A DNA stretch of 64,000 nucleotides from Sphingomonas_E sp042693015 (lineage in GTDB: Bacteria > Pseudomonadota > Alphaproteobacteria > Sphingomonadales > Sphingomonadaceae). The number at the start of each line of letters is the position of its first letter. Position 1 is the stretch's first letter. The position numbers and the translations under genes are program-made. Positions 25,033-33,001 of this stretch are shown here, piece by piece. The stretch lies in the NCBI RefSeq assembly GCF_042693015.1, contig NZ_CP170544.1:4278001-4342000 (forward strand), read 5' to 3'. Below the pieces are notes generated by a model. That model did not search any database, was not told the DNA's origin, and was given only the letters and a program-made list of their open reading frames with translations.

Positions 25033-25066
25033 AACCCTTGAGGGTAAAGGCGGTGTTTATAATCCT

Positions 25067-25360
25067 TTACGTCCCCTCTGGTCCGAGCAGCCGGGCGGCC
25101 TGCGGGTGAAAGCTTCCACCCAGCGCGCCGGGTGCCGCAGTCCAGCCGCGATCGGCGGCCAGCAGGGTCACCAACATGTCGACAGGATCGGAAATCGGCA
25201 TGCGAGGAGCCGGCAGGCAGGCGGCGATACGCGCAGTCGGCGTATCGGCCTGCGCAGCTGCCAGGCCGGCAATCAGCCGGGCGTGGCTGATCCTTGCATT
25301 GGTTCGCCCCATTCCGGCCATCCGCCGTGCGGCGCCGTGCAGGGAGAAACTGAGATCCAT
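25067..25360 (-). CDS. Small conserved-looking protein of unknown function
   Basis: 97 residues, ATG at 25360 with a G-rich stretch about 11 bases upstream. Not recognised. The codon third positions are G/C-rich as in real genes here. The sequence has an Arg/Ala-rich N-terminal half with few acidic residues, a PAPRMPISDPVDMLVTLLAA segment (about 51-70) and an Ala/Gly-rich tail ending LLGPEGT. No signal peptide or membrane helix is evident. It lies between sciP (same strand, 116 bp downstream) and mnmA (divergent). Confidence 0.6.
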   Translation of the reverse strand: MDLSFSLHGAARRMAGMGRTNARISHARLIAGLAAAQADTPTARIAACLPAPRMPISDPVDMLVTLLAADRGWTAAPGALGGSFHPQAARLLGPEGT

Positions 25361-25477
25361 CGGGCTTAAGCCCCCCCCGTCGAACTATCTCCGGCGGCGG
25401 TGTTAGCGGCCATGTCTGAAGGTCGGGTAAAGGCCGGCGGTTTGTTTTGGGCCGCCGATGCACTATGTGGCGCGCCA

Positions 25478-26599
25478 ATGGACGCCGATTTCCAGCTTTC
25501 CGGATTCGATTCCGCCACGTCGCTGAAAGGCGCACGGATCGTCGTTGCCATGTCGGGCGGCGTCGACAGCTCGGTCGTGGCCGCGCTCGCGGCAAAAAGC
25601 GGTGCCGAGGTGATCGGCGTCACGCTCCAGCTCTATGATCATGGCGCAGCGACCGGCCGCACCGGCAGCTGCTGCGCCGGCCAGGATATCCGGGATGCGC
25701 GCGCCGTCGCGGACAAGCTCGGCATCGCGCATTATGTCTTCGATTATGAAAGCGCGTTTCGCCAAGGAGTGATCGATCGTTTCGCCGACGATTATATGGC
25801 TGGCCGCACTCCTATCCCCTGCGTGCGTTGCAATCAGGGGGTGAAGTTCACCGATCTGTTCGGCATCGCCCGCGATCTCGGCGCGGACTGCCTTGCCACC
25901 GGCCATTATGTCCGCCGGGTGGTGGGGCCGCACGGGGCGGAGCTTCACCGCCCGGCCGATCCTGCGCGCGACCAGAGCTATTTCCTGTTCGCGACGACGC
26001 GCGCGCAGCTCGATTATCTGCGCTTCCCGCTCGGCAACCTGCCCAAGCCCCGCGTGCGGGAGATCGCGGCCGAGCTGGGGCTGGGCGTAGCCGCCAAGCC
26101 CGACAGCCAGGATATCTGCTTCGTCCCCGACGGCGATTATGCCAGCGTCGTCCGCAAGCTTCGGCCTGAGGCGGAGGAAGGCGGCGATATCGTTGACCTC
26201 GACGGCCGGATCATCGGCCGCCATCGCGGACTCATTCATTATACCGTCGGCCAGCGCCGCGGGCTGGAGATAGGCGGACAGGCCGAGCCGCTCTACGTCG
26301 TCCGGCTCGATGCCGAACAGCGCCGCGTCATCGCCGGCCCTCGCCGCGCGCTCGCGGTAGCGGCGGCGCGGATCAGCGACGTCAACTGGCTGGGCGAAGG
26401 CTTTGATGGCCCGATGACGGTCAAGGTCCGCTCGATGGCCAAGCCTGCCCCCGCGCGCTTCGACGGCCAGATGGTAAGCTTCGACAGCCCGGAATATGGC
26501 GTCGCCCCCGGGCAGGCGGCGGTGCTCTATGCGGGCGATCGCGTGCTCGGCGGCGGCTGGATCGAGGAAACCGTGCAGGCGGAGCTGCTCGCCGCCTGA
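25478..26599 (+). CDS. mnmA: tRNA-specific 2-thiouridylase MnmA
   Basis: About 373 residues. Uses ATP and a relayed persulfide to thiolate U34 of tRNA(Lys, Glu, Gln). The PP-loop SGGVDSS lies near the N-terminus; PCVRCN supplies the first catalytic Cys and SQDICFVPDGDY the second, with TGHYVR, RDQSYFLF and the C-terminal GxxHYTVGQRRGL-like segment all present. The start is uncertain: ATG 25478 fits the family N-terminus (DFQLSGFDSA), while GTG 25400 and ATG 25412 would add 26 or 22 residues. The four bases after its stop separate it from the convergent CorA-like gene. Confidence 0.92.
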   Translation: MDADFQLSGFDSATSLKGARIVVAMSGGVDSSVVAALAAKSGAEVIGVTLQLYDHGAATGRTGSCCAGQDIRDARAVADKLGIAHYVFDYESAFRQGVIDRFADDYMAGRTPIPCVRCNQGVKFTDLFGIARDLGADCLATGHYVRRVVGPHGAELHRPADPARDQSYFLFATTRAQLDYLRFPLGNLPKPRVREIAAELGLGVAAKPDSQDICFVPDGDYASVVRKLRPEAEEGGDIVDLDGRIIGRHRGLIHYTVGQRRGLEIGGQAEPLYVVRLDAEQRRVIAGPRRALAVAAARISDVNWLGEGFDGPMTVKVRSMAKPAPARFDGQMVSFDSPEYGVAPGQAAVLYAGDRVLGGGWIEETVQAELLAA

Positions 26600-26603
26600 G
26601 CCT

Positions 26604-27566
26604 TTAGCCGCGGAACCAGTGCTTGCGCAGGAAATAAGCGGTGATGGCAACAGACAGCGCCACGCAGACCCCCACCACCCCCCAGAAAGCCCAGGGTTCC
26701 TCGGCATAGGGTATGCCTTTGACGTTCATGCCGAGCAGGCCGGTGAGGAAGGTCAGCGGCAGGAAGACCAGCGCGACGATCGACAGGATCAGTGTCCGTG
26801 TATCGATCTGCTCGGCGCGCAGGTCGGTGAGCTGTTCATGCAGCAGCGCCGATCGCTCGCGCACCGCTTCCAGTTCCTCGGCCATGCGCGCGAAGCGGTC
26901 GGCGGCGTCGCGCAGGTGGAGCCGGTCATCCTCCTCCAGCCAATCGGCATCCAGCGAGGCCAGCCGTTCCAGCGCCTGCCGCTGCGGCATCACGAATCGG
27001 CGATACTGGATGGCGTCGGATCGCGTCCGGGCGATCAGGCGCCGCAGCGCGAAGACGCGATTGGGGTCGAGATCGGCTTCGCACGTATCGATGCTGTCGC
27101 CCATCGCCGCCACCACGGGATCGAGCGTCTCGGTGATCGTCATTGCCAGCGCCGCGATCAGGTCGCCGGGATCGTGGATCTTCCCGGCCTGCATCTGCTC
27201 GCGGACGGTGTCGCTGGCCGCGAGATGGCGGAAGCCCACGGAAACCACCCTGCCGCGTTCGGCCCATAGCCGGATCGACACCAGCGGATCGGCATCTTCG
27301 TCGGTCAGCGCGCCGAGGCCGCGCAGGTTGACGAGTGCGCCCTTGCCGATCGTTTCGGCGCGCGGCCGTGTTTCGGCCGCGGTCAGTGCCGAGATCACGC
27401 CGGGTGCCAACCCGCTCTCGGATTCGAGCCAGCCGCGCTCGGCGGCATCGCGGCCGTCGAGATGGCACCAGACGAAGCCTTGCGATGGCGCACGCGTGCC
27501 GTCGCGGTCGATCGTGCGGGGCGCGGACCCGCCGGCGCCGTCGGTTTCCCAACACCAATGGCTCAT
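26604..27566 (-). CDS. CorA/ZntB-type divalent cation transporter
   Basis: 320 residues from ATG at 27566; a longer frame through the upstream gene is rejected. N-terminal cytoplasmic domain beginning SHWCWETDG with FVWCHLDG, a long helical region (about 130-260), then two C-terminal membrane helices with the diagnostic GMN motif (FLTGLLGMNVKGIP near 281-294). Transports Mg2+ or Zn2+ through a pentameric channel; the ZntB-like N-terminus leans to zinc. It overlaps the stop of the siroheme-synthase-domain gene by four bases, so they are cotranscribed. Confidence 0.87.
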   Translation of the reverse strand: MSHWCWETDGAGGSAPRTIDRDGTRAPSQGFVWCHLDGRDAAERGWLESESGLAPGVISALTAAETRPRAETIGKGALVNLRGLGALTDEDADPLVSIRLWAERGRVVSVGFRHLAASDTVREQMQAGKIHDPGDLIAALAMTITETLDPVVAAMGDSIDTCEADLDPNRVFALRRLIARTRSDAIQYRRFVMPQRQALERLASLDADWLEEDDRLHLRDAADRFARMAEELEAVRERSALLHEQLTDLRAEQIDTRTLILSIVALVFLPLTFLTGLLGMNVKGIPYAEEPWAFWGVVGVCVALSVAITAYFLRKHWFRG

Positions 27567-28324
27567 CTGTCCGCCCAATCTATATCGATCGAAAGACCCG
27601 GCTCGCCGCCAACCGGCCGGGCACAGGCGATCCGGTCCGCATCGGCGCGGCCGCGATCGAGAATTGCCGCCGGCACGTCGGGGCGGTGATAGATCCGGTC
27701 GCACTGGCCGAGCAGGCGTGCCTGCCGCAATGTAAGTTCGTCGGGGTCCGGCGAACGCAGCAGCACCACAACGAGACCGGAGGGTGTGGGCGCGGCATCG
27801 CGCGCGGCGAGCCAATGTTCGACCGCTTCTTCGGCATGGTCCGCCAGCGGATCGAGCGAGCCGCCCGCCTCCAGCGCGGCATCAATCGCCCGCCGCCGAT
27901 CGGCCGGATCGGGCCAGCGGGCGCGCATCGCATCACGGGCGCGCGCCAGCCCGTTCGCAAGGCCGCCAAGCGAGCTCGGCAACCAGACCTCCAGTCGCTG
28001 CCGGAGCGCCTTGGCGAGCCCCGCGGATGCGCCGCCGGTCCCCACCGCAATGATCACCGGATCGCGATCGACGATCGCCGGCAGCGTGAAGTCGCAAAGC
28101 TCGGGCCGATCGGTGGCGTTGACCAGCACGCCGCGCGACCGCAGCCGCATGACGGTCGCCTCGTCACCGTCCGAAACCACGGCGAGGGCCGCGTCCGCCT
28201 CCTCGCCGACCACCCGCGCGCCCGCGCGCTCGAGCAGCCGGCGCTTGGCATTCGCAGCCGCGCCCTCCCCTGTCAGGATCACAGGCCTGCCGGTCAGTCG
28301 AACGAAGATCGGCAGGCTGTGCGT
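27563..28324 (-). CDS. Siroheme synthase N-terminal domain protein (precorrin-2 dehydrogenase/ferrochelatase), unusual start
   Basis: About 253 residues if translation begins at ACG 28324, or 239 from GTG 28282. The domain has the NAD-binding loop PVILTGEGAAANAKRRLLERAGA, the VNATDRPELCDFTLPA motif and VGTGGASAGLAKALRQRLE, as in CysG N-domains and Met8, which convert precorrin-2 to siroheme for sulfite or nitrite reductase. The expected N-terminus is M-x-x-LPIF. Here the codon at that place is ACG (ACG-HSLPIFVRL), with AAGGGA nine bases upstream, and no ATG, GTG or TTG lies before GTG 28282 in frame. The uroporphyrinogen methylase half is absent. Starts 13 bp after galU. Confidence 0.82.
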   Translation of the reverse strand, partial: THSLPIFVRLTGRPVILTGEGAAANAKRRLLERAGARVVGEEADAALAVVSDGDEATVMRLRSRGVLVNATDRPELCDFTLPAIVDRDPVIIAVGTGGASAGLAKALRQRLEVWLPSSLGGLANGLARARDAMRARWPDPADRRRAIDAALEAGGSLDPLADHAEEAVEHWLAARDAAPTPSGLVVVLLRSPDPDELTLRQARLLGQCDRIYHRPDVPAAILDRGRADADRIACARPVGGEPGLSIDIDWADR

Positions 28325-28337
28325 GGCGGCTATTCCC

Positions 28338-29204
28338 TTAGAGGCTGTTGATGAATTCGCGGACCGGCGGGCCTATGTCGTCGCGTTCCAGCGCCAGCGC
28401 AATATTGGCCTGAATATATCCGGCCTTGTCGCCGCAATCGTGGCGGACGCCGCTGAAGGTCAGCGCGTGGAAGGCCTGCCGTCCGATCAGCTTGGCCATG
28501 GCGTCGGTCAACTGGATCTCGTTGCCTGCACCGCGATCGCCCGCCGCCAATATATCCATCACTTCGGGCTGCAATATGTAACGGCCGACGGCGGCGAGCC
28601 GCGACGGCGCTTCGGCCGCCTTGGGCTTTTCGACCAGCCCGGCCACTTCGGTCACCGGCCCGTCGCTCGCGCCCGGCTTGACGATGCCATAACGGTTGGT
28701 GTGGTCCTGCGGCACTTCCAGCACGGCGATGACATTGCCGCCCTTGGTTTCATAGACGTCGCGCATCTGCTGCAGGCAGGGCGATTTGGGGTTCCACAGC
28801 AGTTCGTCGGCCAGCAGCACAGCGAAGGGTTCGTCGCCGATCAGGTCGCGGGCGCACCACACGGCGTGACCGAGGCCCAAAGGCTCCTGCTGGCGGATGT
28901 AGGCCACATTGCCCGGGGCGAGCCGGCTGCCGTCTAGCGTGGCAAGCACATCATGCTTGTCGCGCGCGGTCAGCGTCGCTTCAAGCTCGTAGGCGATGTC
29001 GAAATAATCCTCGATGGCGTTCTTGCCGCGGCCGGTAACGAAAATGATCTGTTCGATTCCGGCGGCCCTGGCCTCGTCGACCGCATATTGGATCAGGGGT
29101 TTGTCGACGACCGGCAGCATTTCCTTTGGAACTGCCTTGGTGGCCGGAAGAAAGCGCGTGCCCAAACCTGCGACGGGGAATACTGCCTTGCGAACGGGTT
29201 TCAT
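28338..29204 (-). CDS. galU: UTP-glucose-1-phosphate uridylyltransferase
   Basis: 288 residues. Makes UDP-glucose from UTP and glucose 1-phosphate for polysaccharide and LPS synthesis. The N-terminal FPVAGLGTRFLPATKAVPKEMLP loop, VDKPLIQYAVDEA, GLGHAVWCA and LLADELL are diagnostic, with VGRYILQPEV and GNEIQLTDAM further on. ATG at 29204 has AGGAG about seven bases upstream. It lies 18 bp downstream of lysA on the same strand. Its product probably feeds the polysaccharide pathway at the left of the window. Confidence 0.95.
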   Translation of the reverse strand: MKPVRKAVFPVAGLGTRFLPATKAVPKEMLPVVDKPLIQYAVDEARAAGIEQIIFVTGRGKNAIEDYFDIAYELEATLTARDKHDVLATLDGSRLAPGNVAYIRQQEPLGLGHAVWCARDLIGDEPFAVLLADELLWNPKSPCLQQMRDVYETKGGNVIAVLEVPQDHTNRYGIVKPGASDGPVTEVAGLVEKPKAAEAPSRLAAVGRYILQPEVMDILAAGDRGAGNEIQLTDAMAKLIGRQAFHALTFSGVRHDCGDKAGYIQANIALALERDDIGPPVREFINSL

Positions 29205-29222
29205 GCGTTCTCCTGCGAAAAG

Positions 29223-30497
29223 CTACTCGAGCCACGGCGGAAGGCTGTCCGCCGCAATCAGCGCCTCGATCGGCAGCCTCTCCCGCACTACAGCCATATT
29301 ATTACCGTCCACCATCACTTCGGCGGTGAGCGGACGACTGTTGTAGGTGCTTGCCATGGTCGCCGCATAGGCCCCCGCGGTCATGAAACCGACCAGATCG
29401 CCGGCCTCCACCGCATCCATCGAACGGCCGGTCGCGAACGTGTCTCCGCTCTCGCAAACCGGGCCGACGACATTGGCGGAAAAGCTTTTTTGTCGCGGCA
29501 CGATCGCGCGGATGTCGTGCCACGCATCGTAAAGCGCGGGGCGCATCAGATCGTTCATCGCCGCATCGACGATGACGAACGGGTCGGACGCGCCTTCCTT
29601 CACCCGGATCACCCGGCTGATCAGCGCGCCAGCATTGGCGACGATCAAGCGGCCGGGCTCGAACATCAGTCGCACGCCCCAATCGGCGGTGACGCGGGCG
29701 ACCATCTCGCCATAAGCGGCGGGGCTCGGCGGCAAGGGCAGGGCAGGGTCATAAGGCACGCCCAGCCCGCCGCCGAGATCGGCGGTGACGATATCATGGC
29801 CGGCGGCACGGAGGTGCGCGATCAGTTCGCCGATCTTGGTGAAGGCGGTTTCGAGCGGGGCAAGATCGGTCAACTGGCTGCCGATATGGACGGCGACTCC
29901 GCGCACCGACAGGCCGGGAAGCTCGCGCGCCCGCGCATAGGCATGGCCCGCGCGGTGATAGGCGATGCCGAACTTGTTCTCCGACTTGCCGGTTGAAATC
30001 TTGGCGTGGGTGCCGGCGTCGACATCGGGGTTGATGCGGAACGCCACCGGCGCGGTGACGCCCAGCGCCTGCGCCACCTCCGACAGCATCTCGGCTTCGG
30101 GTTCGGATTCCAGGTTGAACTGGCCGATCTCGTGCTTGAGCGCGAGCGCCATTTCGTCGGCGGTCTTGCCGACGCCCGAAAAGACGATCTTGGCGGGATC
30201 CATGCCCGCGCGGATTGCGCGCAGCAGCTCGCCGCCCGAAACCACGTCGGCGCCCAGCCCCTCGCGCGCCAGGGTCGCCAGCACCGCGGCATTGGGGTTG
30301 GCCTTCACCGCATAGCAGATCAGCGGGCCGTCCGGCCCCGACGACACCTTCGCCAGCGCCTCGCGGAACACGCGCGCGTGGCGGACGATGGTGGCGGTGG
30401 AATAGACGTAGACGGGGGTGCCAACCGCCTCGGCGATCAGCGTCAAGGGAACGTCCTCGGCGTGCATCACGCCATCGCGAAGCTGGAAATGGTCCAT
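29223..30497 (-). CDS. lysA: Diaminopimelate decarboxylase
   Basis: 424 residues. PLP enzyme converting meso-diaminopimelate to L-lysine, the last step of the pathway. Fold-III decarboxylase: YAVKANPNAAVLATL near 62-76 carries the PLP Lys, SGGELLRAIRAGMDPAKIVFSGVGK follows, then the substrate region HIGSQ and GGGLGVPY, EPGRLIVANAG, and CESGDTF with the catalytic Cys near 360. The gene starts 10 bp after the small lipoprotein gene in an argH-lipoprotein-lysA operon, an order seen in other alphaproteobacteria. Confidence 0.95.
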   Translation of the reverse strand: MDHFQLRDGVMHAEDVPLTLIAEAVGTPVYVYSTATIVRHARVFREALAKVSSGPDGPLICYAVKANPNAAVLATLAREGLGADVVSGGELLRAIRAGMDPAKIVFSGVGKTADEMALALKHEIGQFNLESEPEAEMLSEVAQALGVTAPVAFRINPDVDAGTHAKISTGKSENKFGIAYHRAGHAYARARELPGLSVRGVAVHIGSQLTDLAPLETAFTKIGELIAHLRAAGHDIVTADLGGGLGVPYDPALPLPPSPAAYGEMVARVTADWGVRLMFEPGRLIVANAGALISRVIRVKEGASDPFVIVDAAMNDLMRPALYDAWHDIRAIVPRQKSFSANVVGPVCESGDTFATGRSMDAVEAGDLVGFMTAGAYAATMASTYNSRPLTAEVMVDGNNMAVVRERLPIEALIAADSLPPWLE

Positions 30498-30507
30498 AAG
30501 GCTTTCG

Positions 30508-30747
30508 TTATTGCGGCGGCAGATTGAAGCGGTCGTCGCGCCGTTCTTCGGATTGGCGCAGCAATTCCTCGCTGCGATCGGGGCGTTCCTGCGGGCGCGG
30601 GGTCAAGAGGTCGGTCGGCGTCGGCTGGGTCGCGGCCATCGCCGGCTTCTGCGGCAGCGCCTTGCCTTCCGCCGGCCGCAGCGATTCGCGGCTGCCGCAC
30701 CCTGCCAAAGCGGTGGCGAGCGTCAGCGCCAGGATCGCTTTCTTCAT
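30508..30747 (-). CDS. Small lipoprotein between argH and lysA
   Basis: 79 residues. A type II signal: MKKAILALTLATALAGC, with the lipobox LAGC at about 14-17 placing Cys17 as the lipidated residue. The mature part is short, Pro/Arg/Glu-rich and probably unfolded. Its ATG overlaps the argH stop (ATGA). Small lipoproteins at this locus fit the prokaryotic lipoprotein-attachment family (LptM-like); whether this one helps LptD assembly is not shown. Confidence 0.82.
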   Translation of the reverse strand: MKKAILALTLATALAGCGSRESLRPAEGKALPQKPAMAATQPTPTDLLTPRPQERPDRSEELLRQSEERRDDRFNLPPQ

Positions 30748-32120
30748 GGCTCCATCCCCAGCTTCGCCCGCGCCTCGGCGACGCGCGCGCGCACTTGGTC
30801 GGGCGCGGTGCCGCCATGGCTCTTGCGGCTCGCCACCGACGCATCGACCGAAAGCGCGTCGAATACGCGCGCATCGATCCGCGGGTCGATTTCCTTGAGC
30901 TTGTCGAGCGGCACCTTGTCCAGCGCCAGGCCCTGCCGCTCGGCCAACCGCACCGCGGCGCCGGTGATGTGGTGCGCCTCGCGGAAGGGGATGTCGGCGA
31001 CGCGGACCAGCCAGTCGGCGAGGTCGGTCGCGGTGGAGAAGCCGGCCTCCGCCGCCGCGCGCATCTTCGCCGGCACGAAGCTCACCGTCTCGACCATGCC
31101 CGTCATCGCCGCGATCGACAGCGCCAGCAGGTCGTGCGCCTCGAACACCGGCGGCTTATCGTCCTGCATGTCCTTCGAATAAGCGAGCGGCAGGCCCTTC
31201 ATCGTCATGACGAGCGATGTCATGCAGCCCGCGATCCGCCCCGAATGGCCGCGCACCAGCTCGGCCGCGTCGGGGTTGCGCTTCTGCGGCATGATCGAGC
31301 TGCCGGTCGAATAGGCATCGGGCAGCGACACGAAGCCATAAGGCTGGCTCGCCCAGATGATGAACTCCTCGGCCAGCCGCGACAAATGCAGGCTGCACTG
31401 GGTCGCTGCCATCAAATAATCGAGCGCGAAGTCGCGGTCGGACACCGAATCGAGCGAATTTCGCGTCGGGCCTGCGAAGCCGAGCGCCTTGGCGGTCGCC
31501 TCACGATCGATCGGAAAGCCCGTGCCGGCCAGCGCCGCCGATCCCAACGGGCATTCGTTGAGCCGCGCCCGCGCATCGGCGAAGCGCGAACGGTCGCGCG
31601 CGATCATCTCCTGATAAGCCATCAGATGATGGCCGAGCGTCACCGGCTGGGCGACCTGGAGGTGGGTGAAGCCCGGCATCACCGTGGCGACATTCTCGCC
31701 GGCACGCGTAACGAGCGCGACCTGCAGCGCTTCGAGGCCCGAATCCACCGCGTCGATCGCGTCGCGCACCCACAATTTGAAATCGGTCGCCACCTGGTCG
31801 TTGCGGCTGCGCGCGGTGTGGAGCCGCCCGGCGGCCGGCCCGATCAGTTCGGCCAGCCGGCTTTCGGTCGCCATGTGGATGTCTTCGAGCGCCAGGTCGA
31901 CGGGCACGCCGTCCGCCTCATATTCGGCGGCGACGCGGTCGAGCCCGCGGGCGATCGCCGCGCCATCTTCGGCGGTGACGATGCCGTTGGCGGCGAGCAT
32001 GGAGACGTGCGCCTTCGATCCCGCTATGTCCTGCCGCCAGAGTCGCTTGTCGAAGGGTATCGAAGCGTTGATCTCGCGCATGATCGCTGCGGGCCCTTCG
32101 GCGAAGCGCCCACCCCACAT
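30744..32120 (-). CDS. argH: Argininosuccinate lyase
   Basis: 458 residues from ATG at 32120 (MWGGRFAEGPA, the usual N-terminus); a longer upstream frame is antisense to tlpA and rejected. Cleaves argininosuccinate to arginine and fumarate. Fumarase/aspartase superfamily signatures: HTARSRNDQVATD near 107-119, TVMPGFTHLQVAQPVTLGHH around 152-171, and the mobile loop GSSIMPQKRNPD near 273-284 with the catalytic Ser. The start codon lies only 16 bases from the divergent tlpA start, so its promoter must reach into tlpA coding sequence. Confidence 0.94.
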   Translation of the reverse strand: MWGGRFAEGPAAIMREINASIPFDKRLWRQDIAGSKAHVSMLAANGIVTAEDGAAIARGLDRVAAEYEADGVPVDLALEDIHMATESRLAELIGPAAGRLHTARSRNDQVATDFKLWVRDAIDAVDSGLEALQVALVTRAGENVATVMPGFTHLQVAQPVTLGHHLMAYQEMIARDRSRFADARARLNECPLGSAALAGTGFPIDREATAKALGFAGPTRNSLDSVSDRDFALDYLMAATQCSLHLSRLAEEFIIWASQPYGFVSLPDAYSTGSSIMPQKRNPDAAELVRGHSGRIAGCMTSLVMTMKGLPLAYSKDMQDDKPPVFEAHDLLALSIAAMTGMVETVSFVPAKMRAAAEAGFSTATDLADWLVRVADIPFREAHHITGAAVRLAERQGLALDKVPLDKLKEIDPRIDARVFDALSVDASVASRKSHGGTAPDQVRARVAEARAKLGMEP

Positions 32121-32136
32121 CGAATTGGAGCTGTCC

Positions 32137-32691
32137 GTGCGGTTGCTAATGGTCCTGATCCTCGCTCTTACGCTCGGCGCCTGCGATAAGGAGAAGAGCC
32201 AGCCGCCGCAAGCCGACGTGAAGGAGCCGATCGGCCGCGTCGATATATCGCATGCCGGCACCGAAGCTCCAGCCATCCCGTTCGAAGGGCCGAAGGGCGG
32301 CCCGGCGACCCTGGCGTCGTTCCGCGGCAAGCCGCTGATCGTCAACCTCTGGGCCACCTGGTGCGCGCCCTGCGTCCGTGAAATGCCGACGCTCGATGCG
32401 CTGGCGGAGCGCGAGAAGGGCCGCATCCAGCTCATCGTCGTCAGCATGGACATGGCGGGCCAGCGCGAAGTCGGGCCCTATTTCGCCAAGGCGAAGTTCA
32501 AGGCGCTCGAACCCTATATCGACAAGCAGAATGTGCTGATGGAAGCGCTCAAGACCGATACGCTGCCCACCACCATCTTCTACGACGCCAAGGGCCGCGA
32601 ACAATGGCGCGTCCTCGGCGCGATGGACTGGTCCGGCGACCGCGCCAAGACCCTGATCGAAAACGCGATCAACCCGCCGGGGGTGAGCTGA
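32137..32691 (+). CDS. TlpA-like thiol:disulfide interchange lipoprotein
   Basis: 184 residues from GTG at 32137, with GGAG six bases upstream; TTG and ATG within the signal are alternatives. The N-terminus MRLLMVLILALTLGAC is a lipoprotein signal with the lipobox LGAC. The rest is a thioredoxin-like domain: FRGKPLIVNLWATWCAPCVREMPT with the CAPC active site, then a cis-Pro at LPTTIF. Such TlpA/ResA proteins reduce disulfides in the periplasm, often for cytochrome maturation. Divergent from argH with 16 bp between the starts. Confidence 0.85.
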   Translation: MRLLMVLILALTLGACDKEKSQPPQADVKEPIGRVDISHAGTEAPAIPFEGPKGGPATLASFRGKPLIVNLWATWCAPCVREMPTLDALAEREKGRIQLIVVSMDMAGQREVGPYFAKAKFKALEPYIDKQNVLMEALKTDTLPTTIFYDAKGREQWRVLGAMDWSGDRAKTLIENAINPPGVS

Positions 32692-32712
32692 GGGTACGCA
32701 GCATATCTGTCC

Positions 32713-32820
32713 CGTCACCCCGGACTTGTTCCGGGGTCCACTGAACCACGAGCGTCGCGCTCAAAGCCTTTCACCCTTCGTCCGCCGCATAGTGGACCCC
32801 GGAACAAGTCCGGGGTGACG
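32713..32820. repeat. Perfect 30-bp inverted repeat (sphingomonad CTTG palindrome pair)
   Basis: Left arm 32713-32742 (CGTCACCCCGGACTTGTTCC and on to TCCACT) and right arm 32791-32820 are exact reverse complements, with a 48-bp spacer. Each arm is itself a hairpin (ACCCCGGA, loop CTTG, TCCGGGGT). It begins 22 bp after the tlpA stop and lies upstream of the glnK promoter, so it may terminate tlpA transcription. Related elements are at 47514, 52639, 61885 and 63628. Confidence 0.92.
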
Positions 32821-32896
32821 AAAGAGAATGTGCCCAAATTTTAAGCACTCCCCAATCTCTGCTTAATCCATAAGCGGCTGAAACGCCGCCGATATG

Positions 32897-32922
32897 TGCA
32901 GCGCAACAACATGTTCGCTGCA
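32897..32922. promoter_or_regulatory. Dyad upstream of glnK promoter (possible activator site)
   Basis: TGCAGCG at 32897-32903 and CGCTGCA at 32916-32922 are perfect complements separated by 12 bases. The centre lies about 55 bases upstream of the sigma-54 -12 element. It could be a binding site for the NtrC-type activator of the glnK promoter, but it does not match the enteric NtrC consensus closely. Confidence 0.4.
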
Positions 32923-32952
32923 ATGCAACGGAATCCCGCCGATTCCGGCAAG

Positions 32953-32968
32953 TGGCATGGCCCTTGCG
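32953..32968 (+). promoter_or_regulatory. Sigma-54 promoter of glnK-amtB
   Basis: TGGCATGGCCCTTGCG at 32953-32968 matches the sigma-54 consensus TGGCACG-N4-TTGCW, with the GG and GC doublets exactly ten bases apart. The transcription start would be near 32979, about 20 bases before the glnK ATG at 33002. Nitrogen-controlled glnK-amtB operons in Proteobacteria use this promoter class. Confidence 0.85.
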
Positions 32969-33001
32969 ATGTTGCCCCCCGCAGAATGCGAGGGAGGCGG
33001 A

